From NCBI GenBank assembly GCA_031288455.1, contig JAITRI010000024.1:1-11273 (forward strand): a stretch of DNA of 11,273 nucleotides. The letters run 5' to 3'. Position numbers and translations under genes: made by a program. The stretch's first letter is position 1. Every line of letters begins with the position of its first letter. Under the pieces are notes generated by a model. It had not been told where the DNA came from, searched no databases, and worked only from the letters and a program-made list of their open reading frames with translations. Source of the stretch: Puniceicoccales bacterium. Lineage in GTDB: Bacteria > Verrucomicrobiota > Verrucomicrobiia > Opitutales > JAIRKQ01. This document shows positions 1 through 7,006 of the stretch, in pieces.

Positions 1-207
1 TTCTCCGTGGCCTTTGTCTTTGGATCTCCGACGATTTTATCTTTAGTTTTCATTTTCGGAGATTTCCGCCCTCGTTCGCGAAGCGGTCCGCATCCGCTTT
101 GCGGATGCGGGGGGTGCAGGGGCTGCGCCCCTGCCCGCCGGAGGCATTAACGCAAGTGCCCGACGCCGTATTTTTAGGAAAAGTCCGCGGCGCCGATGTT
201 TTTTTAG
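1..207 (+). repeat. Hairpin-rich ~207-bp repeat, copy A
   Basis: The sequence restarts at 208 with near identity, so this is the first copy of a tandem pair with a 207-bp period. It contains three inverted repeats. The arms at 88-97 and 101-110 (CCGCATCCGC, loop TTT) and at 116-123 and 127-134 (GCAGGGGC, loop TGC) pair perfectly. A GC-rich pair at 161-169 and 187-195 has one mismatch and one wobble around an A/T-rich loop. Inverted relatives lie at 10925-11273 and a diverged relative at 6804-6877. It carries no convincing gene. It lies beyond the 3' end of the minus-strand gene that stops at 475. The left end may be cut by the window edge. Confidence 0.9.
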
Positions 208-372
208 TTCTCCGTGGCCTTTGTCTTTGGATCTCCGACGATTTTATCTTTAGTTTTCATTTTCGGAGATTTCCGCCCTCGTTCGCGAAGCGGTCCGCAT
301 CCGCTCCGCGGATGCGGGGGGTGCAGGGGCTGTGCCCCTGCCCGCCGGAGGCATAAACGCAAGTGCCCGGCG
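208..372 (+). repeat. Hairpin-rich ~207-bp repeat, copy B (partial)
   Basis: This copy matches 1-165 of the first with only a few substitutions and then stops, so the last ~42 bases of the unit are missing. The first hairpin (295-304 and 308-317) keeps its 10-bp arms while the loop changes from TTT to TCC. The second hairpin (323-330 and 334-341) keeps its arms while the loop changes from TGC to TGT. Bases 373-474, between this repeat and the next gene stop, are A/T-rich and show no gene or clear terminator. Confidence 0.88.
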
Positions 373-474
373 CACAATCTGAATCGCTTGTTCTTTTATC
401 TTTTTTAAATGTTCGACATTATGAGTCCTGAGCCTAGGCGCAAATAAAATGGCGCAGCTGAAATTTAATGTTAA

Positions 475-2757
475 CTAACTGCGAAGTTCCGCACCTTCCC
501 GCTTGCGAATCAACGCTCCTGTGGATAGTAAGTGCGCCTGGAAATGCAAGCTCGCCATATTCTTCGGCTTATCTACATCTTTTCCGAGAAGTTCCGCACC
601 TTCCCGCTTGCGAATCAACGCTCCTGTGGATAGCAAGTACGCCGGGAAATGCAAGCTCGCCATATTCTTCGGCTTATCTACATCTTTTCCGAACAGCTGT
701 GGAATAAGCTCACTTCCCATTTCGCAGAAGCCGCAATCTAGATCCTCCAGCGCACTCCTAATTTCTGTCAACGTCATCATTTGCGGTCCTTCTTGGGCGC
801 TGCACCATTTCAGCAGCAAATCACGGGCATTTTGTCCACCCCCACCGCCGTCGAAATCTTCGCTATGGGCAAATTCTTCCAATTTCCGCCTAAATGCTGC
901 CGCTTCCGATGCCACATTTTTTCCAAGAATGTTGCAGTAGTCCTCAAATGACACGTGGCATTGCAAAAATTCCTTCTCAAACTTTTGCAATACTTCTGCG
1001 TTCAAGCTTTCGAATTCGTCTTCAGCTACGGATGCAACGGATAGTTCTTCGTTAGCAGCGGATATTTTAACGCGATCCACGAAGGGCATTACAAAATCTT
1101 TGAATTTGATGTACGAAATTATTCCCTGGTGTGGATCAACTGGAGCTTTTTCTGGCGCATCCAATCCAAGGGCCGGAGCAACCATGAGAAAAATCGCTTC
1201 GTGTGCCTCAGCAATTTGACCGTTGAATTTAGGACCTTTAAAGTTTACATTAAAATCTTTGCCATTACCAAAGTCGATCGTGTGTGTTTTTCCAAAAAAC
1301 TCTCCCGCTTGCCCAAAGGCATATTCACAAATTCCGGTTCGAAATTTCGATAAAATTTGTTTCACTACGCCATTGGTGGTATTTACATCGCCGGATTCAC
1401 ACATCATCGCATCCGCGAAACTTTTGCAGGTTGTCAAAATGGCACTGAGTCGCACATGGCAAGTACCTTCGTGTCCATTCACAGTTGCGTGGATTGCGCC
1501 TATGCCGACCTCCAGTTTCTGCATTCGCGCTCTTTCTTTGCCGGTTGGCGAAGATTTTTTCTTCAACAATTCCAACTCTTCTCGCAGGTCTTTCACCGCT
1601 AAAACAATATTTTTCAGTAGCATTCGTTCGTGCGACGAAATAAGATCATACCTCCTCTGGGGATCTATGCGACTTGGCGTGAACACGAAATCGCAGAACG
1701 GAACATCGCCTGAATTTGGCCACAGCGAAGACATTGCTCTGTAAATCGCACTCTCTTCTGGGGATAATGTGATGTATGTTCTTGAAAATCGATTGGTGAT
1801 AACTTTGGCCGGATTGCTAGTGTCACTTTCAGCAACTGGGAAAGTAGTTTTTACCCTTGCTCGCCAATCCGGCATTTCCGACCTAACAAAGAATTCGTTT
1901 CCAAGCAAAAAAGATCCTTCCTCGTTCATCAACGCGGAATTAATATGTCCCCGATAGTCTTCCGGCGAAAGCGGATCAAGATTAATATCATTTTCACCAT
2001 TTACTTTTTCAACGGGACCATTCATTCGCTGATTGTGAACTTCCTCACTATGAATGTACAGGCGCGGCTGCTGCGGTTCAGTGTGTGTGCCGCTGTGGAT
2101 GTCGGCAGCAAGGGTGGTGGCAGGTTCCTCAGGCAACGCAGGATTCGGAGGTTGAATTTCTTCCCGAATCTCTTCCTCCTGAAGTGGTGCAAAAATATCC
2201 TCCTGCAAAACTTGCAATGCTTCATCATTCGCGACTTTGTCAGCATTTTCCTGGACAAAATTCACGTTTTCTGCAACAAAATCAACATTCTCATGAGCTG
2301 GAAAAGCATTTGCCTCTGGAGCGGCAGACTTTTCCCGCTGATTGGCAGAGTCTGTTTCCGCTCTCGAATTGGAGCCCGCGCTTTGCTGATCGTTCCGCTC
2401 ATTCGATTGCTCTACGCTTCGCATGCATAGAATTCTTTTGATAAAATTGACAAACCTTGCGGCAAGCCGTCCGATAATTGCAAGAAACGATGCAGACTTG
2501 GTGCTGCCAAGTCTATCTTTTACTCTCACATCATTATAATTGGTGCTGCTCACATTTTGTTTTACGGTGAATGTATCATTATTATTAGCTTTAACTGTAT
2601 TCGTATCCAAAGTCATACCCAAAACGGAGTTTACAGGAAAACATGAAGCTTGCAAGCATGTGTTTTGTAAACATTTTTTTTCAAATTTAATTGCAACTGG
2701 AAGTGCTCCCGCAGAATAGGTGAGTATTTCAGCCGGATGGAAATGCTCATCATCCAT
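475..2757 (-). CDS. Unrecognised 760-residue protein with acidic N-terminal half and helical C-terminal half
   Basis: I do not recognise this protein. The start at 2757 is preferred because GGAGG lies about 9 bases upstream and the ATG overlaps the comEC stop (ATGGATGA), suggesting translational coupling. An in-frame ATG at 2820 would give 781 residues but lies deep inside comEC. Residues 85-112 form a hydrophobic/basic, possibly membrane-associating segment. Residues 113-260 are polar, rich in Glu, Asn and Gln, with a repeated ENV-D/N-FV motif (156-170). Residues 372-415 look like a coiled coil. Residues 425-560 are helical with Cys433 and Arg436, and 637-641 is a run of glycines ended by Gln. 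Residues 689-758 are two nearly identical 35-residue copies. There is no cleavable signal peptide. A very weak resemblance to NEL-type ubiquitin ligases around Cys433 is noted but not claimed. An effector-like or envelope-associated role is speculation. Confidence 0.8.
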   Translation of the reverse strand: MDDEHFHPAEILTYSAGALPVAIKFEKKCLQNTCLQASCFPVNSVLGMTLDTNTVKANNNDTFTVKQNVSSTNYNDVRVKDRLGSTKSASFLAIIGRLAARFVNFIKRILCMRSVEQSNERNDQQSAGSNSRAETDSANQREKSAAPEANAFPAHENVDFVAENVNFVQENADKVANDEALQVLQEDIFAPLQEEEIREEIQPPNPALPEEPATTLAADIHSGTHTEPQQPRLYIHSEEVHNQRMNGPVEKVNGENDINLDPLSPEDYRGHINSALMNEEGSFLLGNEFFVRSEMPDWRARVKTTFPVAESDTSNPAKVITNRFSRTYITLSPEESAIYRAMSSLWPNSGDVPFCDFVFTPSRIDPQRRYDLISSHERMLLKNIVLAVKDLREELELLKKKSSPTGKERARMQKLEVGIGAIHATVNGHEGTCHVRLSAILTTCKSFADAMMCESGDVNTTNGVVKQILSKFRTGICEYAFGQAGEFFGKTHTIDFGNGKDFNVNFKGPKFNGQIAEAHEAIFLMVAPALGLDAPEKAPVDPHQGIISYIKFKDFVMPFVDRVKISAANEELSVASVAEDEFESLNAEVLQKFEKEFLQCHVSFEDYCNILGKNVASEAAAFRRKLEEFAHSEDFDGGGGGQNARDLLLKWCSAQEGPQMMTLTEIRSALEDLDCGFCEMGSELIPQLFGKDVDKPKNMASLHFPAYLLSTGALIRKREGAELLGKDVDKPKNMASLHFQAHLLSTGALIRKREGAELRS
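483..692 (-). repeat. In-frame 105-bp tandem duplication inside the 760-residue gene
   Basis: Bases 483-587 and 588-692 are two adjacent copies of the same 105 bases, differing at about three positions. As 105 is 35 codons, the frame is preserved. The protein ends with two 35-residue units (residues 689-723 and 724-758), each containing KDVDKPKNMASLHF and LLSTGALIRKREGAEL. The stop follows two codons after the second copy. The near identity points to a recent duplication. Confidence 0.95.
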
Positions 2758-4399
2758 TCTGCGCGTCCTCCGTTCGGGCACACGGTTCGCAGCGGTGCAT
2801 ATTTTTTGCGAATAGTGCATAGGCGCAGAGCAGCATCAGCATTGTCATGCACGGGCCGCCGATGTATCGCGTGAATGTTACATTTTTGTGGCAGAAGGAT
2901 TCGCTATACATGCTGCGCGACAGGATCTGGAAAATATAAATGAAGGAGCAGGAAATTTTATTCAACGCGGCGCATATCCACCACATGTTGAACAGTCCGA
3001 AAAACAGCGTTACGCAGCCGGTGACAATGGCACATGTGCCGATGGGAACGACGATCATGTTTACGGGAATCGTCAGCAGCGAAACCGTTCCAAAATACTC
3101 CATCGTCAGCGGCAGGCTGATGCAGTACGACGCAACGGCGATCGAAAATGATGCCACCAGAAATCTTTTCACCGTGAAAAGTACGCGTGCACCAAAAGAA
3201 AACCCATGCAATTTCACTCCGTGCAGATTTAGAAAAATATTTGCCAGGAAATTTTTCAGCGGCACCCCAATCAGTATGATCCCGGCAACAACGGAGTATG
3301 ACAGGAGAAAACTGATGTTGAAGACAACAAATGGGTCACACAGCGCCTGCAATAGTGCGCTGTTGGTTAGCGCGGAAAGAACATTCGGCTTTCGCCCGAG
3401 CAGCGATGCGGTGCAGTAAAATGCCATCATCGACAGTGCCCGCAGAGCGGACGGTGAACAGCCGATGGCGTTCACGTAAAACGTCAGCGCAAATAGCGTC
3501 GGAATGATTCTGAATTTCTTGCGCATGCCAATCGCGCGCATCAAAAAGTCGATGGTTCCCGCGATGAGTCCGATGTGAATCCCGCTGACGGCAAACAAAT
3601 GCGCGATCCCGAGATCATTGAACATCGTCCGCGAAAAATCGCTCATGTTGCGCCTGTTGCCGGTCAACATGCCAGCCATTATGCCGCGTTCCGCCTCCAT
3701 GTGCTCCACTCCAACAGCAATGGAGCGCAGAAATTTATTCAGCACCGTCCTAAAAAATTCCTTCAGCGGCGGAGCATTTTTATCGCAGGAGAGCAGGCAG
3801 CAGTATTGCATATTCCATTCGATGCGCATGTTTATCAGATGCTTCGTGAACCATCGGCCGTCGCCACTGCTCACGCGCCCGAGACGTCCTCTCACCTTAA
3901 ATTCCTGTCCACGGAGCGGGATTTTATCGCACATGGAATGCTGCACGCTGAAAAATATCCTGCCACCGACAAGCGCATCGCACTGCTGCGACGCCCATTT
4001 TATTGTTCCGTAGCCGTAGAAAATGCCACACCGCTCATCGCGAATTTTTATCGTGTCAGCGACTATGGCAACGCTAATGTCTTTCATGGGCGAACTTTTC
4101 CAGCGGATGGAGCTGTGTGAACATTTGCGTGCTCCATAGAGTGCGCCGCAGAGGAGGCTAATTCCGCAAATGGAAAACTTCAGCAGCTGCAAATGTCCAA
4201 ATGGATGATTTTCGCCAATCAGCCGGCGACAGATGTACGCAAGTCCAAAAACAATCGCCGCGCAGATGACCAGCGCCATTGAAACCACGCGCACATTCTG
4301 ATATCTGATGCCCGATATGAAAAATAGGGTTGGCAAAAACATTTCGAAAACGGAATTTTTGAAAGATTTTTTACGATTTGCATTGACGCTAATCTTCAT
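2750..4399 (-). CDS. comEC: ComEC/Rec2-type DNA uptake channel, lacking the metallo-beta-lactamase domain
   Basis: This polytopic inner-membrane protein of 549 residues matches the ComEC/Rec2 competence family, which moves single-stranded DNA into the cytoplasm. The first ~90 residues hold hydrophobic segments and are followed by a soluble region (about 95-210) resembling the family's OB-like periplasmic domain. The competence core begins near 235. It shows MAGMLTGNRR (241-250), the hallmark GIAHLFAVSGIHIGL (264-278), a PSALRA motif (316-321), and NISFLLSYSVVAGI (361-374), followed by further membrane spans to about 530. Family members of 700-800 residues carry a C-terminal metallo-beta-lactamase-like domain. 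Here the chain ends shortly after the last span, so that domain is missing. No Shine-Dalgarno sequence precedes the start, and an ATG at 4342 (residue 20) is an alternative. It is the first gene of a minus-strand pair and overlaps the next gene by 8 bp. Confidence 0.9.
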   Translation of the reverse strand: MKISVNANRKKSFKNSVFEMFLPTLFFISGIRYQNVRVVSMALVICAAIVFGLAYICRRLIGENHPFGHLQLLKFSICGISLLCGALYGARKCSHSSIRWKSSPMKDISVAIVADTIKIRDERCGIFYGYGTIKWASQQCDALVGGRIFFSVQHSMCDKIPLRGQEFKVRGRLGRVSSGDGRWFTKHLINMRIEWNMQYCCLLSCDKNAPPLKEFFRTVLNKFLRSIAVGVEHMEAERGIMAGMLTGNRRNMSDFSRTMFNDLGIAHLFAVSGIHIGLIAGTIDFLMRAIGMRKKFRIIPTLFALTFYVNAIGCSPSALRALSMMAFYCTASLLGRKPNVLSALTNSALLQALCDPFVVFNISFLLSYSVVAGIILIGVPLKNFLANIFLNLHGVKLHGFSFGARVLFTVKRFLVASFSIAVASYCISLPLTMEYFGTVSLLTIPVNMIVVPIGTCAIVTGCVTLFFGLFNMWWICAALNKISCSFIYIFQILSRSMYSESFCHKNVTFTRYIGGPCMTMLMLLCAYALFAKNMHRCEPCARTEDAQNG

Positions 4400-4404
4400 G
4401 TGAA

Positions 4405-4433
4405 AGTATAACAGTGGTGTGTAATTTGGAATT
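4405..4433 (-). promoter_or_regulatory. Possible promoter of the comEC pair (extended -10)
   Basis: On the minus strand TGTTATACT occupies 4413-4405, matching an extended -10 (TGnTATAAT) with one mismatch. The -35 position (4433-4428, AATTCC) is poor, which is tolerable for extended -10 promoters. Transcription would begin at about the ATG at 4399, implying a leaderless message or use of the ATG at 4342. Confidence 0.35.
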
Positions 4434-4559
4434 TCCTAAAAATTTCCATAAAAATAATTTTTTTCTGGATTGTTGTGTGTTTTTTTTTAGTACTCTTGCG
4501 CGGGCCGTTATGTCGCAGCGGTTGTGCGATATTTGCCCGAGTGTTAACTCTTTGTTGAT

Positions 4560-5150
4560 ATGGAAAAAGATAAAAGCAAAAGCGTTTACAAAGGAATAAG
4601 CAGAATCGATTCTAGGACCACCAAGGGGTGGCTTGTGCGCGGCTACAAAAATGGAATTCGCTATTCCAAATTGTTCAGCGACGGCAAACTCGGCGGCAGA
4701 GAAAGTGCCTTCGAAAAGGCAAAAGCTTTCTACGTGGAATTGTCAACGCGACTAAAATCGATCCCGTCGAAGCCAAGGAACCAAAAAATTGTTTCCCATG
4801 ATAAGCGTAATCAGACCGGCGTACTCGGCGTGTCGAAACTATCGAAAGTTGGAAAAAATAACAAAAAACTTGGATTTTATTCGGTAACATGGCGCCCGTC
4901 GAAGGGGAAGCAGAAATGCACGTCATTTTCGATCGCAAAATACGGCGAGGATGAAGCCTTCAAAAAGGCGGTATCGCTGCGATTTGAGAAGTTGAGGTCC
5001 GCCTACGGCGAAAACATAGCGATGAAAATTGTCGGCAAAGAAAATGTTCTCCGCTACGTCAGCGGCGTGCCGGAGGAAAATAAATACGACTCCGAAACCT
5101 CGGAAACTTCGTGCGCCGTGCAAATGCATGAGACCACGCAGTCGCTATGA
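4560..5150 (+). CDS. Two-domain AP2/ERF-like DNA-binding protein
   Basis: The 196-residue basic protein contains two copies of an AP2/ERF-like fold pattern. Domain 1 (about 8-62) reads YKGISR, then GWLVRGYKNGIRYSKLFSD, then an alanine-rich helix (ESAFEKAKAFYVEL). Domain 2 (about 84-148) reads TGVLGVSKL, FYSVTWRPS, SFSIAKYGEDEAFKKAV. This three-strand-plus-helix layout is the AP2 signature, in which the strands contact DNA. Bacterial AP2 domains often sit in HNH endonucleases. No HNH motif is visible here, so sequence-specific DNA binding or transcription control is the likelier role, by inference. The tail (170-196) is acidic and low in structure. The stop lies 9 bases before the DUF167 gene and heads the operon that ends in lepB. 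No clear Shine-Dalgarno or promoter was found in the divergent region 4400-4559, which includes a T10 run at 4479-4488. Confidence 0.75.
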   Translation: MEKDKSKSVYKGISRIDSRTTKGWLVRGYKNGIRYSKLFSDGKLGGRESAFEKAKAFYVELSTRLKSIPSKPRNQKIVSHDKRNQTGVLGVSKLSKVGKNNKKLGFYSVTWRPSKGKQKCTSFSIAKYGEDEAFKKAVSLRFEKLRSAYGENIAMKIVGKENVLRYVSGVPEENKYDSETSETSCAVQMHETTQSL

Positions 5151-5159
5151 GCGTCACAC

Positions 5160-5420
5160 ATGTGCAAACTTTCCGTGCGAGTTGTCCCGAATTCATCGCG
5201 CGCGGGAGTGATTTTGCAGTCGAATGGCATTTTGAAAGTGAGCGTTATGGAGCCGCCCGATGGCGGGCGTGCCAACCGTGCACTGATAAAATTTTTGGAA
5301 AAAAAATTGAAAATAAAGACGATTTCAATAGCGACTGGCATGCATTCGAAAAATAAAGTTGTCGATTTCGGGGAAAATGTTTCCGCCGAGTGGGTTATGG
5401 GCAATCTCCTGGCAAAATGA
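5160..5420 (+). CDS. DUF167 / YggU family protein
   Basis: This 86-residue protein matches the DUF167 (YggU, UPF0235) family along its full length. It has the opening VRVVPNSSRAGV (6-17), the core PPDGGRANRALIKFLEKKL (32-50), and the IATGMHSKNKVV segment (57-68), where the family has an SG-x-x-SR-x-K motif. Family members are small alpha/beta proteins of unknown biochemical function. The start ATG at 5160 is the only one in frame after an upstream stop, with no clear Shine-Dalgarno, so translation is probably coupled to the AP2-like gene ending 9 bases earlier. Its TGA overlaps the lepB ATG as ATGA. The position between a DNA-binding protein and a signal peptidase gives no clear hint of its task. 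Confidence 0.88.
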   Translation: MCKLSVRVVPNSSRAGVILQSNGILKVSVMEPPDGGRANRALIKFLEKKLKIKTISIATGMHSKNKVVDFGENVSAEWVMGNLLAK

Positions 5421-6694
5421 TATTTTCCCTCAGGCGCAAGAGCAAAGCTGACAGAGAACTGCTGCTGTCGGCAAATTCGCTCCTCTCCCACGCGAAAAAA
5501 GTCATGGAATACAGGCGGCACGTGCTCGGCCCGACCGTCACCGGTGAAATTGTTGCCCAGAGGGATGCCCTAAATAATGCCATCCGCTCGGGAGTATTTT
5601 CCGATGTTCGCAACAGAAGCGATCGTTTGCGCAGACTTCTGGAGGTGAACGGCGGTGATATTTTCCCCGTGAAATTTTTGAACGAGAACATCGAAGTGAT
5701 GTTTGTGGCGGCTTTGCTCGCCATCGCCATTAGGACATTTTTCATACAATCGTTTCAAATTCCGACCAATTCGATGTATCCCACATATTTTGGCATGACG
5801 CACAGAATAATTCACGGCACAGACGGCGAATTTTTTTGGAAAAAATTGCTCCACAGGGTCAGATACTGCGGCAGTTCAATGGATCTCACGGCGCAGGTGG
5901 GTGGCGAGGTTTCAATCCCACTTGTGCCGGCCAAGTACGCCACTGGCGGCAGTGGAAACTATATTGTGCCACACGAGATGGTTTCGGTGCGGCAGTGCTT
6001 TGGCCTGAGAAATGTTGTCCGCAGAAAATATGCGCTGCTGGTGGACAATGTGAAACACGCCATCACAACTCCGGCGGATTTTCCATTGGACAGGGTGCTG
6101 CTCGAAAAGTTCTGCGGCGGCGCGACATCCTGGAAAGAATTTCTCGCGAAAAGTGGCACAAAACTGCAATCGTCCGGAAATGTCCTTGTCCATGGGACCG
6201 GCGTGCGCGTTGCGCCCGGGGACAGCATCATTCGCTTTGAAGTTTTGCCCGGCGATATCCTTTTCGTTGACAAGATCTCCCATAATTTTCGCCCACCGGG
6301 TGTGGGAGAAAGCGTTGTCTTCAGGACTGATAAAATAGATGCCTTTGCCAATTCTCCGAAATTTTTCATCAAGCGTCTCGTTGGACGGCCAGGCGATAGG
6401 CTTTCCGTGGAAAACGGAAAATTGCTCTCCAATGGAAAACCGCTCGTGGCCAATGAAATTTTGAAAAATCTCAGCGCGAAATCCGGCGATTACTTAGGTG
6501 GATATTGCCCAGCCGGACTGCTCGCAACCGGGAAAGAAGTCACTGTCCCAGATGGGAAATATTTTATGCTCGGTGATAATTCCAGCGACAGCTACGACAG
6601 CAGATTCTGGGGCTTTGTTCCCCAGAGGAGCATTTGCGGGAAGCCGCTGGTGATCTTCTATCCACTCAGTGCGCGCTTCGGAAAGTGCAAGTAG
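5417..6694 (+). CDS. lepB: Signal peptidase I with large insertion
   Basis: Signal peptidase I (family S26) cleaves signal peptides from Sec- and Tat-exported proteins at the outer face of the inner membrane. The 425-residue protein has a charged N-terminal region (1-92), one transmembrane segment (about 93-112), and then box B, QIPTNSMYPT (114-123), with nucleophile Ser119. Box C-like PGDILFVDKI lies at 278-287. Box D, FIKRLVGRPGDRL (317-329), carries the general-base Lys319, and box E, MLGDNSSDSYDSRFWG, lies at 384-399. Between boxes B and C lie about 155 extra residues. Typical enzymes have a short link here, but chlamydial enzymes also carry a large insertion. The start at 5417 is preferred because it forms an ATGA overlap with the DUF167 stop. 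An ATG at 5390 would add nine residues. It is the last gene of the operon and converges on the membrane-protein gene. Confidence 0.95.
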   Translation: MIFSLRRKSKADRELLLSANSLLSHAKKVMEYRRHVLGPTVTGEIVAQRDALNNAIRSGVFSDVRNRSDRLRRLLEVNGGDIFPVKFLNENIEVMFVAALLAIAIRTFFIQSFQIPTNSMYPTYFGMTHRIIHGTDGEFFWKKLLHRVRYCGSSMDLTAQVGGEVSIPLVPAKYATGGSGNYIVPHEMVSVRQCFGLRNVVRRKYALLVDNVKHAITTPADFPLDRVLLEKFCGGATSWKEFLAKSGTKLQSSGNVLVHGTGVRVAPGDSIIRFEVLPGDILFVDKISHNFRPPGVGESVVFRTDKIDAFANSPKFFIKRLVGRPGDRLSVENGKLLSNGKPLVANEILKNLSAKSGDYLGGYCPAGLLATGKEVTVPDGKYFMLGDNSSDSYDSRFWGFVPQRSICGKPLVIFYPLSARFGKCK

Positions 6695-6803
6695 TGGAAC
6701 GGCCCGTCTCCGCCAAAAGCACCGCCTCCGCCGGCTAAGGCGATAAATGAGATTGGCGTGTCCGCCTGGAGATGGATGCGTCCTCCTGCGACGGAAAATA
6801 CGT

Positions 6804-6877
6804 CCGCTCGCTGAGCGAGCGGTCAGCATCCGCGTAGCGGATGCGGCGGTCGCAGTGGCGGAGCCACTGCCTTCCGG
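6804..6877 (+). repeat. Three-hairpin element between convergent genes, diverged copy of the 207-bp repeat core
   Basis: Three perfect 8-bp stems, each with a 3-base loop, follow one another: 6804-6811/6815-6822 (CCGCTCGC, loop TGA), 6826-6833/6837-6844 (GCATCCGC, loop GTA) and 6852-6859/6863-6870 (GCAGTGGC, loop GGA). The second and third align with the two hairpins of the repeats at the window ends. One G-C pair of the third stem is replaced by T-A on both arms. The rest of the 6695-7006 gap holds no gene. It has a 17-base-period direct repeat (6917-6931 and 6934-6948, sharing GCGnAGCCGGAA). No T-run follows the stems, so a classical intrinsic terminator is unlikely. Confidence 0.8.
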
Positions 6878-7006
6878 GGAGTCGCGAACAAAACGTCGCC
6901 CGCGAACTTTAAAAATACAGCGCAGCCGGAAATACTGCGTAGCCGGAATGTGCAACTGCGCGCCTATCTAAAGCGCACCGTTGCATTTTAGTTGCCGAAT
7001 GCCAAT

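Noticed and set aside
1..372. CRISPR array
   Set aside because: There are only two long units of ~207 bases with no short repeat-spacer alternation and no cas genes.
99..408. Short open frames through the left repeats (85 and 64 residues)
   Set aside because: They are translations of the hairpin repeat, including its palindromes, with no ribosome site or protein-like composition.
1223..2441. Plus-strand open frames of 118-173 residues opposite the 760-residue gene
   Set aside because: They are fragmented, overlap each other in different frames and lack ribosome sites, whereas the minus strand has one continuous, protein-like frame.
3575..4120. 181-residue plus-strand frame opposite comEC
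   Set aside because: The minus-strand frame carries clear ComEC motifs; this frame is its shadow.
6804..6870. Classical intrinsic terminator after lepB
   Set aside because: The stems are strong, but no T-run follows on either strand, so only a structured 3' element is claimed.
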